A stretch of 64,000 bases of DNA from contig NC_063157.1 of NCBI RefSeq assembly GCF_020921035.1, positions 20,539,015 to 20,603,014 on the forward strand, read 5' to 3'. Under the pieces are notes generated by a model. It ran no database searches and was not told the DNA's origin. It saw only the letters and a program-made list of their open reading frames with translations. Position 1 is the first letter of the stretch. The number at the start of each line of letters is the position of its first letter. Below, piece by piece: positions 34,055 through 45,324 of this stretch. This stretch comes from Rhodamnia argentea. Taxonomy: Eukaryota; Streptophyta; Magnoliopsida; Myrtales; Myrtaceae. A program made the translations under genes and the position numbers.

Positions 34055-35550
34055 CAAAATATCTGGGAAATCATGCTTTCGAAATGCTGGTTCATGGCTT
34101 CAAACTGCTCCTTCAGAGCATCCTGGACAGCAACATTGATATCTGCTCTTTCGGGTATTTTTCTCGCTACTGATCGAGTAATGTGTAGAGAATCCGTGAT
34201 AAATTACCTGCATAAGGAGATGACATGGTGAGTACAATACCCGAGAGACGTCAAGTCTATCCATGGCGTAACTAGACTCACGGACAGTGCATGACTAGAC
34301 TCATTACCTTATTGCAGGGAATTTCAGTTTCATCGGACTTTAGAGGAAAATTCATGAAAAGTCACTTAATGGTCAAAATGATGTAAAAATTTACAACCTT
34401 GTAGCCGAGAGGCTTACGAGTACAATACCCGAGAGACGTCAAGTCTATCCATGGCGTAACTAGACTCACAGACAGTGCATGACTAGACTCATTACCTTAT
34501 TGCAGGGAATTTCAGTTTCATCGGACTTTAGAGGAAAATTCATGAAAAGTCACTTAATGGTCAAAATGATGTAAAAATTTACAACCTTGTAGCCGAGAGG
34601 CTTACGAACAACTTTCATGTTGGGTGGTCATACTAGAAATGGACGAATAAAATCAATTTAATGTGTATTTTCGAAAACTCATGTTCAGAAAACTGTTCTA
34701 TCCGCCTATTGTTGAAAGAACGGAGGGCCCACTTAAATTGTGAATTTAATTATGAAATTTTGTAGACTATTAGATGAAGTATAGACCTACAACTTTTGTG
34801 TTTGGACATTCTGCAAAAAGGGCACGTTTTCCGATACTAAACCGTAGAATGATTCTGGAGTCTGAAAACGTGTGAAATTCCAGCCCGCTCTATCTTGACT
34901 ATTAATTCCTTATTAAATGGAAAATACATTGGATTGTCACGAAAAATTTAATTCTGATATATTATGATCTTCCGAACATTTTTCATGAAGAAGAGTTTGT
35001 TGAATTGTGAACGGAAAAGGGTTAGAAAAATCACCGAATGAATGAAGGTCTGCCAGTCAAAATACATTGCAGTTTCTGTGCATCAGAAAAAACGTGAGTT
35101 CTCTTTCACTTCGTCCCAAGTAAATAAATCCCTTTAGTTCTGGATTTTTTAAATGTTGGAGATTATTACATTGCCCACAACTTTTGTTGAGAGTGTTTAC
35201 TCGAAGCTTGATCGTAGAATTTAGTAAAAATTGCGCAACAGAACAAGACAAATCAGAATTGAGGGAAACTGATGAAGTTACTATTAATGTAAAGACTACG
35301 GAATCGAAGTCATAAAGTACAAAATTAGAAACATGATAATGAAATTCCTAAACAATCGACCTATGAAAGTAAAGACATGACTCAACTTTCTAAGCAAAGC
35401 AAGAAATCAAACGGTCTTTCTTTTCTTAGAGGCCACATGCTCTATAGACGAATGGGCTTGTAAGGCGCGCCGTAATCGTGAGAACTATGATAATTCTCAT
35501 TTTATACTTAAATGAATGATTTACTAAAAATCAAAATTTAGGTGTTAACA
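34055..35550 (-). mobile_element. Truncated LTR retrotransposon (gypsy-like) in minus orientation
   Basis: Read on the minus strand the segment begins TGTTAACACCTAAATTTTG at 35550, a typical LTR head, with a TATA-like 'gtataaaatgag' shortly after (near 35505). Leader-like sequence follows. Near 34205-34055 there is a frame reading RADINVAVQDALKEQFEAMN then QHFESMISQIF, compatible with the start of a gag protein. It stops at the junction with PMD copy D, so the rest of the element and the second LTR are missing. Classification as gypsy-like is from the LTR head only. Confidence 0.5.
34230..34605. repeat. Near-perfect 188-bp tandem duplication
   Basis: The unit starting gagtacaatacccgagag at 34230 recurs at 34418 with a 188-bp period. 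I see one substitution between the copies (cacggacag versus cacagacag). The duplication is much younger than the surrounding diverged repeats. Confidence 0.92.
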
Positions 35551-36160
35551 AGGCCTTCGCATCGTTGGAAAGTCATGGATAATTCAAAAAGATCATCCTC
35601 GCCCAGCGCAAGGGTGGAAGTACCGATTAGAAGTAAATTTCTGCATATTATATTTTGTTTTTTTTTTTTGTTTGATTTGTTTTGTTGGCTGATATGGAGT
35701 TGCAATTTAAGCTTACATGTTGAAGATATACAACCACACAATATGTGATTTGCTGTTACCAAGTGGTGTTACTGGAAGTGAGTAGCACATTAAACCAGAT
35801 GTCGATGGAGATGCCTATGTAACTAACCTTACATTAGTTGATATACATAATATCAAAGAAGATCATCCTCACTTTTAGAGCAGGCTACAAGTGTGTAGAT
35901 AGATTCTCATTTGTTTTTGTCAAAGTTAAATGTCCTTAGGCACCTAGCAAAAACTTCTCTACATTCTATGGCATTGGAAAAATTGATTTTTTAGCTTAAT
36001 GTGGCGAATCTTTTGTTACTTTTTCCCAGTTAACATATTTATTTCTAATTGATTTGTGTAGATATGATTTTATAAGCATGTTGACATGGCTTGGCCTAAT
36101 ATACAAATAGATTGCAAAACTTTTCCCATACATGCTAACGGCCCTTTTTCTTTCTATGTT
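35551..36160 (+). pseudogene. PMD-like fragment, copy E
   Basis: It starts mid-domain with 'aggccttcgcatcgttggaaag', matching copy D from 33410, and continues with the repeated segment at 35690-35885. It diverges from the other copies at about 36160. Its beginning coincides with the retrotransposon border at 35550/35551, so it may be the interrupted half of an insertion target. Confidence 0.6.
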
Positions 36161-38775
36161 CGTGCGTTTTGGCTATTCTCTTTTTAGGACATGGTTATGG
36201 TTTCGGGGTTCTTTTATTCTGATGCTTTGTTCTGTAATTTTCTTATCTTCATTGTCGATCTGATTTTTTCTGTTAATCTTTTTCTCCCCTTTGGTGTTGT
36301 TGATGATAGTGATCCAAAGAGCTGCAAGTTCAGGCGATTTTCATTTCTATTTTTGCTTGGGAAGATCGTTTGAAATCTAATGCACAGCCCATCGCAAGAA
36401 GATGAGGATCCACGCCAACACATATGTTCAATATGTCATCTTCCAAGGAAAAATGGCACGCTTTTTCTTTAGTTCTATAGCAAAAGTTGAGGTTAAAATA
36501 ATGACAGAAGAACTCTTACTCATCCCGAATCAGCATACCATTCCGAAGCAATAGCAGTGACCAATCAACGAGACAAAGCAACAAGAAGCTTGAAACCCTA
36601 AAACGTTGCTACTTCACCAAAACTTCAACACCGTTAGATGCAACTTGTTTTGGAAGTACAACAACAATCAATGAGGCAAGTCTTATCCAGACTAGAGCAT
36701 GGGGCACTGGCTCTTCTATTGTCTCAGAGTAATAGGGAATCTTTCATCGTACACACCGGAATTTTCCAATTTAACAATGTGAGATTTGTAATTGTATATT
36801 CAAGACCCAGCAAAAAGTGCATGGAGTTGATTACTTGACCACAAAACAAACATAGAAACATTCTTATTCTTCCCATAGTCAAGTTAATTATTCTTCTCGA
36901 ACTAATCAAGCGTCTTCAAAGACCGAGCTTTTTCCCCTTTTCCTCTTTTGTTCGACAAACCATGCTTAAAACCCCCAAACGGATTTGGGCATGTGGTATC
37001 GATGATTAAGATTTATATTTATATCATGATGCGGCTAATATGTGCATAAGCCTTTAGCTTATATTGTAATTACCAAGTTGCTCCCAATGTTGAGCATGCC
37101 GTTTAATCTTGAGCATCATGACTGTAAAATGGGATTAGTGTCTAAGTGAATGCAAGAGACCACCGATTCATGTAGATGCACAAGTGGGTACAAAGGTGCT
37201 TCCTGCTGGCGCTTGTCCTCGTACAAGTGTCACGAGCTCATCCTACAAGTGTCACTAGCATACTTTTAAGGGTCAATCCGTGTACCACCTTAAGTTTCCT
37301 TTTTTTTTTTTTTTGGGTAAGGTAAGAGTGTAGTTTCCTTTGATCGTTGGAGCGCCTAAATTTAGCCTAACTTAGCGTAGAGAGGGAGTTCTAGAGAGAG
37401 AAGCGGATGATCAAAATGAGGGGAACACGTTTTTATATAGTGGAGGATCTCTCGTTACAACCGTTGATCCTATCTCGATCTTTATATAATGAAGGGCATC
37501 TTGTTACAATCGTTGATCCTTTGTCGATCCAAAGATTAAGATCGTATCTTCCATCTACTCAACTACGGACATTAAATGAGAAGGTTATAGAGCACGGGAC
37601 AATTACCATATTGCCCACCCTTGAGAATTCTATAGAGAACGCTAGAAAACTATAGAAAATTCGACATGTTGGGATATGTTATATTTTAAATGCATATTTT
37701 TATATATATACATAATAAATTATGATTCTTATGATTATTTCAATCAAATTAATTTGATTCAAATCCATAAATAAATAAAAAGATCTTACAATGAATTTAC
37801 ACTAAAAACATTAATCCTTCATTTATTAGTATCATTCATTGTTTTGAATTGACAAATTCAACAACATTCCATTATAATAATCCACCATTTCTTGGTGGAG
37901 TTTTTGTTTTTTGTTTTTTTACAATATTAGGTTTTTATAAATTTGCATTTTTACCCCTAAAAGATTGAAAATTTTCAAAATTGACTCGTACGTGTCGGAT
38001 TTGGCATGTCAGAAGAGTTGACCATGTGTCGAAAATCCGACACGCATTAACTCGAAGAGTGTCGATCTGCATAATGTATAGCCCAAAGTTAGGTTTAACC
38101 CAATCGGATTTGGAGTGTCATTTCTATTCGGGCCCGGTTCTCAAATGATAATCTCTTGGTGACCTAATTTAGGGCCAGAGATGAGATTAGCCAGGCTACA
38201 ACATGTTGGGACGGATTGTGAATGTTGAGGGTTCTTCATTAGGCTTCTAGTGAATATTAGTTTGACATACTTAATTTGTTCACACCAGATATTATAATCG
38301 ATGATGATTCTCATAATGAAAGGATGTATTCTTCAGTAACTATAGATTTAGCATTCAATCAATTACGATTCATTGTTTAATGGAATCATACGATTTTAAA
38401 ATCGTGGTGCTCTAGCGTGGACTAAAGTAGAAATATAAATAATTTTCGAAGCCATACTCATGTTAAATCACTTACCGGTGACCAATGAGTCGATAGAGTG
38501 CCTTAGTCTCATTTTTCAAGTCACGTGCTAGTTCTCTATTTTGCGTGAATTTTGTTCCTCCGGTGGGCCACATTTAGCAGCACCTTCCCAAACAGTAACA
38601 AAGTGAATTCAACATGCAAAAATCCATCCCAACCACAAACGAGGTCATAGTTTTTATCTCATATTCCATATTAAAGCTTAGGTTAGCAACAAGTTTGAAC
38701 TCAATAGTCACACGGGAGAGATACGAGTTTTTGCAACTCCGACCAATGCCTTGATATGTGAGAAGGAGATTGTTG
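36161..38775. other. Gene-free AT-rich region
   Basis: Several short frames are not convincing. A pair of diverged direct repeats of about 62 bp built on 'gttacaaccgttgatcct' lies at 37454-37540. The AT-rich stretch 37670-37760 resembles 55160-55250. A short inverted pair, cgtgtcggat near 37990 and atccgacacg near 38036, suggests a MITE remnant. Confidence 0.35.
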
Positions 38776-39080
38776 GGGTTTATCCCATATCGGTTGTGGA
38801 AAGAGCCGGTGGTCTATTTATAAGTTTGAGGGAAAATCTCATCCTTTGAGCTAGCTTTTGAGATTAGAATGGTCCAAGACCACCCAACAGTAAACTCGCA
38901 ACTACATTGAAAATCCAGTCTCAATCTCAACTTTAGGAAAGCTCTCGTTACTAAAGTTGTAAGAAGAAATCCAAAAATCATCTCAATCTCAACTTCGGGA
39001 AAGCTCTCGTTATTAAAGTTGTAAGAAGAAATCCAAACATGCCCAAAGTGTACTTCTGTGACTTTCATCATCATGGCCGG
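38776..39080 (+). mobile_element. LTR-like sequence with internal tandem repeat
   Basis: TGTTGGGGTTTATCCCATAT at about 38772 is the head typical of plant copia/TRIM LTRs, with 'tatttataag' as TATA box about 45 bp on. Within it a 62-bp unit starting 'tctcaatctcaactt' is repeated in tandem (about 38930-39053). The 3' border and target duplication could not be fixed. Confidence 0.45.
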
Positions 39081-39269
39081 CCATTGTATAAGGGAAAACT
39101 ATCTTGTGGCCACATCATATTAGAATAACCAATTTACGCAAGTCTCTTTTGATAAGCACTTGTTAATGGTACACATTATCATTGATAAGTACATGAGATT
39201 CTATGTTATTAATGGTACACATTATTATTCTTCAACCTAAAGTAGTATTGTTGCTGATTATCCTGAAGA

Positions 39270-39633
39270 GGCTTGACTATGAGAGGCAAGCCTTGGGAAG
39301 GTCAAAGAGAGAGCAAAATCGAAAGAGAGTGGGAACAGCTTGGTGAAACAGAAAAGGATAACTCGGAGAGAATTAGGGTTAAAGACAATCTTGTACTCCA
39401 TTACGTGTTCAAGTTCCAACGGACGCACATTCTCCCTCCATAGAAAAATGGAAATATTAGTTCACGTGGTCCTCCCACAAAGTGGGGTCATGATTCATCG
39501 ACACCACATCAGTCCACATACTCGTTCCCATAGGAATCACCATGTTGTGTACTGTAATATCCTCCGGTGCCTGTCTTAGCACATCCATCCTTGGGCTATT
39601 CAGCCGCAGAACTTCGCTGACCACCCATCCCAC
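39270..39633 (-). pseudogene. Cytochrome P450 (CYP714-like) C-terminal pseudogene
   Basis: After a GT-AG-like acceptor at 39634, the minus strand reads VVSEVLRLNSPRMDVLRQAP, which contains the K-helix ExxR motif (E-V-L-R). MVIPMGTSMWTDVVSMNHDP and LWEDHVN follow, then a TAA at 39457-39459. Past it, YGGRMCVRWNLNT matches the haem-binding loop (GRxCxG with the final Gly replaced by Arg), then LTLILSELSFSVSP matches the C-terminal strand. The PERF region between the two is deleted, and an extra TAA follows NLNT. The upstream part of the enzyme is not seen. P450s of this clade oxidise gibberellins or other terpenoids; the subfamily call is tentative, the P450 call is firm. Confidence 0.82.
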
Positions 39634-40059
39634 CTGCAGTTAATCACAAGTCAAAATAACATTACGAATCGAGAAGATGTAATTAGGCATAAATGAGTCA
39701 AACCAGCAAGGGTTATGGGCAAGTGTCCGAAAACTATTATGCAATTATGGATCTTGCGTGGACCTGTCAAGATAGACACTAACTGCTTCACTTGACAATA
39801 CCATGAAGTTTTGTTATATGGTGATCATATGCTACAATTTCAGATTCTGGGATACTTGTTTTTTTTTTTTTTGGGGGGGGAGGGGGCTACGGGCAAAGGC
39901 CCGGCAACCCATGCCAGCCACCGGGGAGGGCCATGAAGCCCTCGCCTATGGCCCGACAATCGCCAAGGAAACCTTGGCTAGCAGAGGGAAATATGGAAGA
40001 AGAAAAGGAAATGAAAAGGAAAAAAAATTCGACATTTTAAAAAAAAATTACAAAAACTC

Positions 40060-40330
40060 ATGCATCAACACTAATCGTGCCACTGTTGAACTCCACTATG
40101 ATAGTCCATCAGTTGTTGGGCTTGTTTTAGGTGTTCATCCAAGCACTTGGCAAGTCCAAAATGTTATAGAAGATTGTAAGAGATGTCTGGCCCAATTTAA
40201 AAGTGTTTTACTAGTGCGCTGTCCGAGAGAAGCAAATGAAGGGGCTGACTGGATCGCCAAAGCTACCAGTAGGAATGTTCTATCCTCTAATTGTGATATC
40301 AAACATCTACGTTGTAACTACGACACTTAA
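40060..40330 (+). pseudogene. RNase H-like domain fragment
   Basis: The frame contains PSTWQVQNVIEDCKRCLAQF then VLLVRCPREANEGADWIAKA, the C-terminal half of the plant RNase H-like domain found in non-LTR retrotransposons and their domesticated relatives (the REAN..ADW.AK signature). The N-terminal half with the first catalytic acids is missing. The frame's upstream part (39803-40060) is GC-rich filler and poly-A and is not coding. I read it as a retrotransposon-derived fragment. Confidence 0.7.
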
Positions 40331-41160
40331 AGGACAAAGTATCTTTTTCGACCAAAAAATAAAATAAAAAGATGATCGTGTCACGTAATTCAATCAAAGC
40401 TGGGCTTGGGAGACACACTGCGTGCCGTCTCTTCTGCTTCTTCTCCTTCTTCTCCAACAGCCTTGTCGTAACTACTCATTCTTCCACCACCAACGGTCTC
40501 TCCACGGACACCATCCATCTCTCCACGGACACCATCCATCTCTCTCTTTCTCTTCTACGTCTCGGAGTCAATCCCACAGCTTCTGATGTGGATAATATTG
40601 TGAGTTCTTCCGCACCAGATAGTCAATACCTAGACGGGACGTGTCCCCAAGAAGTATGTGCCCTAATACGTCTTGGGACAAGTGAAGTCAAACTTCTTAC
40701 TGTGTGCTGTCGGTTTCAGTAGAGCTCTCAGTTAATGGAGATGAGCGCACCTGAGGAAGTGCACCCATTTATGTTTTCCAATCAAGATAGAGGAGGCGCT
40801 TTGAGATTTGTCGGTCCAATGCATGGCGTGACGATGTACATGGGATGGGACGAAGTCTTAAATGCCTTTGGATCCATCTCGGGAGGCAATGTCCATCTAG
40901 TGAACAATGAACATAGCTCCTATGCCATTCACCTGGACCTTACAATCATAGAATGTACTTTAAAGTGCCCTAATAGAAAGATTATTCTCTCCCCACCTTT
41001 CTTCATTCCACTGATCCGACTACCCAATTTCCGTCCATTCATATTTTTGAGTTTCCATGGCTTGCTATAATTGAGTTGTTAAGAGGATTTAAGGGATTAA
41101 TTCTTATTGTGAACGAGGAACGAGGGAAATAATATATATGAAATTAGAAGAACAATTACG
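40331..41160. other. Unassigned frames and a 24-bp tandem repeat
   Basis: Two plus-strand frames (40372-40722 and 40735-41070) are open but unrecognised; the second includes GGALRFVGPMHGVTMYMGWD. A perfect tandem pair built on 'ctctccacggacaccatccat' lies at 40498-40541. Nothing else is seen. Confidence 0.3.
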
Positions 41161-42030
41161 AGTAGGGATAATCGGTTTTCGGTCCGGTCCAATTTCTCTC
41201 AAGAATCAGAAACCGGATCGGTGGTCTCGATTCCCACCTTTCGAACCCGGGGACGGGACCGGTTCCCTGGCGGTCCAATAAAACCGGTCCAAAGGATTCC
41301 CATATAGTTTGACATGAAGTTCATCTTTCTAGTGCGGCTGATTTCGATGCAAACTAGTCATCATATGATTTTCAAAGAAGCTGTTCCAGCGTTTTCAATA
41401 GTAAATGACTGAGGAAATCCCAGGAAGGGATTCATGAACTAGCAGCAACCCCCTTCACAAATTTTTGTTCTGCTCCTGAACAACAAGTCTGAAGAAAGAA
41501 ACGCGGCCCAAACAATCAAAACAACCAAATGAGTGCCGTTACTTGCACCAAAAAAATGGAACGAAACCAACCAAATAGAAAATAGCCTAGGAATTGAAAA
41601 GCAACCCAGATTTATTGATAGTCTCCAAAGAGACTATGTCCTGTTGACTAGACTAAAGAGACCATACATCCATACGGATCACATTTCTTTAGCCAGTGAC
41701 CCGCAGTGCAAAAATAGAGAAATTCATAGAAACACACTATAGTTTTGTACAATTTACTAGCAGTCTCTTACCTGTGAGTTCATTCAATGATGTCTTATCC
41801 ATCAGAAAGAACATTAAAGAGTAGAATTGCTAGGAAAAATTAAAATCTTTCGATCTAGTCCGGTCCGATCCTATAGCCTATGGAATTGGAAAGCAGACCA
41901 CCCGAACTCTGATTCCAATTTTAACGACTTGGAACTAGATTGCCACCCTCCGGAAATCGGAAACCGGACCACTAGTCCGCCTTAGTCCGGGGAGGTTCCC
42001 GATTCGATCAATTCAACTTGCTTACATCTA
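41161..42030. mobile_element. Possible hAT-type non-autonomous element
   Basis: Both ends are rich in 'accgg/ccggt' words in opposite orientation: 'ggttttcggtccggtcc' near 41173 and 'ggaaatcggaaaccggacc' near 41952. Such ends are common in plant hAT MITEs. The interior (41310-41830) has no transposase. Exact borders and target duplication were not found. A related end-like piece lies at about 51650-51830. Confidence 0.4.
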
Positions 42031-42849
42031 ATTAGGAGAAGTCAGCTGAAACCGAATATAATAAGCAAATAGTTGGGCTCAAGTCAGGTTTAAAGCCCAT
42101 GATGAGCAGTAAGTGAGGCCCACTATGGAAAAAAGCACCTAGAAAATGGTTACGTTTATAATTTCAAGGAAAATTTGTTGTAAATTTCTTTTTGAAAAGG
42201 AAATATTTTTTCACGGATGCATTAAACTCTTTGCAAAATGTACTAAGCCTTAATTAACTTCTATCACACGACATATAAAACGTATACTCATGCTTTTTTC
42301 TATTATGATGCTAATTTTAGCGTAAGGAACAAAAGATTATGATTAAAAAAAAACATAAGAAAATTAACTATTTACAATCTACAAAAGTATTTATATTAGG
42401 AAATATAATTGAATAAAATTTTCTTTAGAATTTGATGATATAACATCTGTAGCCCTTATATCACACAAGTAATACATGTCTCTTTTTAAATTTTTTTTTG
42501 TCGGAAATCCATGTCTATTTAAGAAAATTATAAAAAAAAAAACACACACACACACACAACTTTTCATTTTTAAAATGATTATCAGTTCATTTTTAGATAA
42601 TGATGGGGGAATAGTGCAATTCTCAATGCCTTGGAGTAAAAGCCAAAAAATTCTTTTTCACTATATTGCGCGTCGAAATCCTTCGACAGGGCTTTTTTCT
42701 GTTTATGGGTTCTAGGCCTAAAACGACTATGGCCCAAAAAGGGTTAATAACGCGAGAATCTTTTATCGAACTTAATCCGTTCGTTTTTTGAAAAGGAGTT
42801 CTGGGTCGGTTTTGGACAGAGAGTGTCAAATGCGGTAGATTCATACAAA
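42031..42849. other. AT-rich intergenic DNA
   Basis: It has poly-A/T runs, a short CA microsatellite at about 42540-42558, and no supported gene. Confidence 0.35.
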
Positions 42850-43605
42850 AGGTGTGTCACAAAACAACTTCGACGGCCCAATATGTGTAATAGTAGCAGT
42901 ATATAACAAGTCTCGACACGACCCCGGAATTAAATCGACGGGATCGGGAGATGATATAGGACACAATGCTGGAATTCAATCAACAAGACTGGACGGGGGA
43001 TTGTAGGACACAATACCGGAATTAAATTGACGGTCTTGGACAAGATGGGTGAAGGGTGCAACACCGGAATTTAATCAACGGATCTGAATCTAACAAGTAG
43101 ACGCCGGAATCTAATCGACGACACCCAACTCTGGATATGATACTCGCCGGAATTGAATCGATGATGGGGATCTAAAAACTATAGCTAGGCTAGGCTAAAG
43201 GTTAAAGGCTAAGAGCTAGTTGAAAATGCAAGTGTTTTGGATTTGTTGTGTGTGTGTGCATCTTGCTACTGCGAGGTATTTATAGGCAAGCTCTTTGGTA
43301 ACCGCTGAGCGGTTTCTTCCTTTGGCCCCACGCTTTGCTCTTTTCCATAAGCCACGTAGATGGCGGTTTCCCAGTCTTCGCGCCTTTTCTTTTTACCTCG
43401 TGGCGATTACCGCCAACTGCCTCGATCGTGGCCTCCTTCCGCACACTTTTTCTTGCTCTAGAAGGAAGTGGCGCCAGAGTTTACCCCGACACGTGGCACC
43501 TTTCTGATTGGCACGTACCTTGCTTCGGTGTTCCTTCCCGTAGCTGATTATCGCTTCCTCACGTGCTCATCACGAGTCTTTCTTGGATTATTTTAAGTGT
43601 CAACA
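42850..43605. mobile_element. Putative LTR with six degenerate tandem units
   Basis: The right end 'gtgtcaaca' at 43597-43605 is the complement of the LTR head TGTTGACAC. A TATA-like 'gtatttatagg' at about 43276 lies inside. At 42924, 42969, 43016, 43064, 43104 and 43147 the core 'ccggaattnaatcgacg' recurs with 40-48 bp spacing. The left border is not resolved, so this could be a solo LTR or the remains of a larger element. Confidence 0.5.
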
Positions 43606-44255
43606 CACTACAATATTTCTCAACCACCTGCATTGCTTCTCATCATGACCGCATGTTCAACTCTAGACTCCATCCATGGTTCATCGCTTCATGAGCAAGC
43701 AATGCTTCGACTCTTTTCTCCAAAAAAATAAAATTTAGGATCTTGTGAGCATTTTATCTTGTGGAAGAAACTTATTGGGCAAAGAAATTGGCCGGCCAAC
43801 CGTAATTTATTAGTCATGGATTCATAGTCACTACCACTATGCGTTTTTATCCATGATCAATCTGTACTGGCCCGTGCTAAAAAGATTTCTCTCCAGTTCT
43901 CAAATATCATTTCACAAGGCCTTCTCCAATGCAAGTATATACGCTCGGCCACCAAGGTTCAAAAAGCTTCCTCTAGTAAGATACAAAGGTTAGACAAATG
44001 GTGCGCGTTAATCAAAATCATCCCAAGAGGAAGTCAATGTAACGCTTTTGACGGTGTCGTTTGTTTCGATGAAAGAGCTTCCCATGAATTAGATTTCCAG
44101 CCTTTCACGTGTTTGGTTGGCTGCAAATGGTTAGTCGACGAAAAACTAATAATCTTCCTTAAAAAGATCTCCATAAAAGTTGTTTTCCTATATCATGAGT
44201 TTTACACAAAACAAACGCACCTTAAAATTGATCTTGCGGAACAGAGGCTTCATTA
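43606..44255. other. Intergenic, no gene seen
   Basis: Nothing recognisable on either strand. Confidence 0.35.
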
Positions 44256-44573
44256 TTATGTGGGTTATATCACGAAAAAAAAAATCCCAAACCGATACGC
44301 ATGTGATAAGTTTACCGAAATTTAATTTTTGACCACAAAATACAGTAGCCAATTAACTCTAAACTGGTACACCTATGACAAATTTACCCTTCGTTAGTTT
44401 TCATAAAATTAGGTTACTACCACTAAAAATCCCAAACCGGCATACTCATCAACTGCCGCGCATCATCTAACTTAGTAATTTAATGGTAATATTTAACAAA
44501 AAAAACTAACAAATGGTAAATTTATCATTTGTGTATTAATTGTTTGGAGTTTATACGTGGTCTTAACCCTCAT
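44256..44573. mobile_element. Degenerate relative of the 27138-27960 Mutator-like element
   Basis: The left end 'gggttatatcacg' and right end 'gtggtcttaaccc' are mutated versions of gggttaatacc/ggtattaaccc. Inside are units of the same type ('cccaaaccgatacgcatgtgat', split over several repeats, and 'gacaaatttacccttcgtta'). It is about 318 bp, against 823 bp for the relative. The flanks tcattattatgt and tcattatacatgt are similar but not identical, consistent with an old insertion. Confidence 0.6.
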
Positions 44574-45324
44574 TATACATGTGGAATGTGGCCTCGCAGT
44601 AAATGAATGATTGTGAATGTATCGAAAGACAATATCACCTCGGATCAAGATCCGCTTGCCCTCTCTTTGTTGACAAACCCCAACTAGTTTATTCCAATGT
44701 CGTAAAAGGAAGACAATAAAAGAACAATTTAGGAAGGCGTGATTACAAGGCCATCATGTCTCTCAGGTTGTGGAGGAAAAAAGGATAAAGGCAATTCGGT
44801 GTAAAGCGAAGGCTAATCGCTTTAGGTGGGATTAGTGCTCGAGCTGTAAATCCTAAATTTGCGGACTTTAATATAGGGTGGGGGATGTCCATAAGCTCGA
44901 GAGCTGGGGTGCATAAAGCAATTGCAATAAAGCTACATTTAGAATACTTTTCGATATTTTTTTCCTTCAACTTTAAACTAATTTTATCGTATTGTTGATT
45001 TCAACCGAATATAGTCGATTTTGAAGCAAGAATTATTATCTTCACTGTTAAATCATTTGTGAGAGTTTTATGGCCGATCATGTTGAGGCCAGCTTTTTCG
45101 ATTGATTATGTTCGGGTTACGTCGAATCATGTTACAATATTCATGATCAATTGTTATGATAACGTGCTCCCCCGTGATCCTAGCACCAACATTAAACGAT
45201 TTCTTTAGTACCACTCTAATAAAAAGTTGCAAATTGGATCCAATCTCGTGGCCAAGAAAACGGAGTGGGGACACGAATCCAGTTTAAATTCAGGGCACTC
45301 CAATGTGGAAGAAGCAAGAGAGCG
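44574..45324. other. Upstream region of the LEA_2 gene
   Basis: An unassigned minus-strand frame at 44743-44970 includes NLGFTARALIPPKAISLRF. It is not recognised. The last few hundred bases should hold the promoter and leader of the gene starting at 45325. Confidence 0.35.

Noticed and set aside
40735-41070. 111-codon plus-strand frame resembling a lectin-like sequence
   Set aside because: A few Gly/Asp motifs looked familiar but no family signature could be confirmed.
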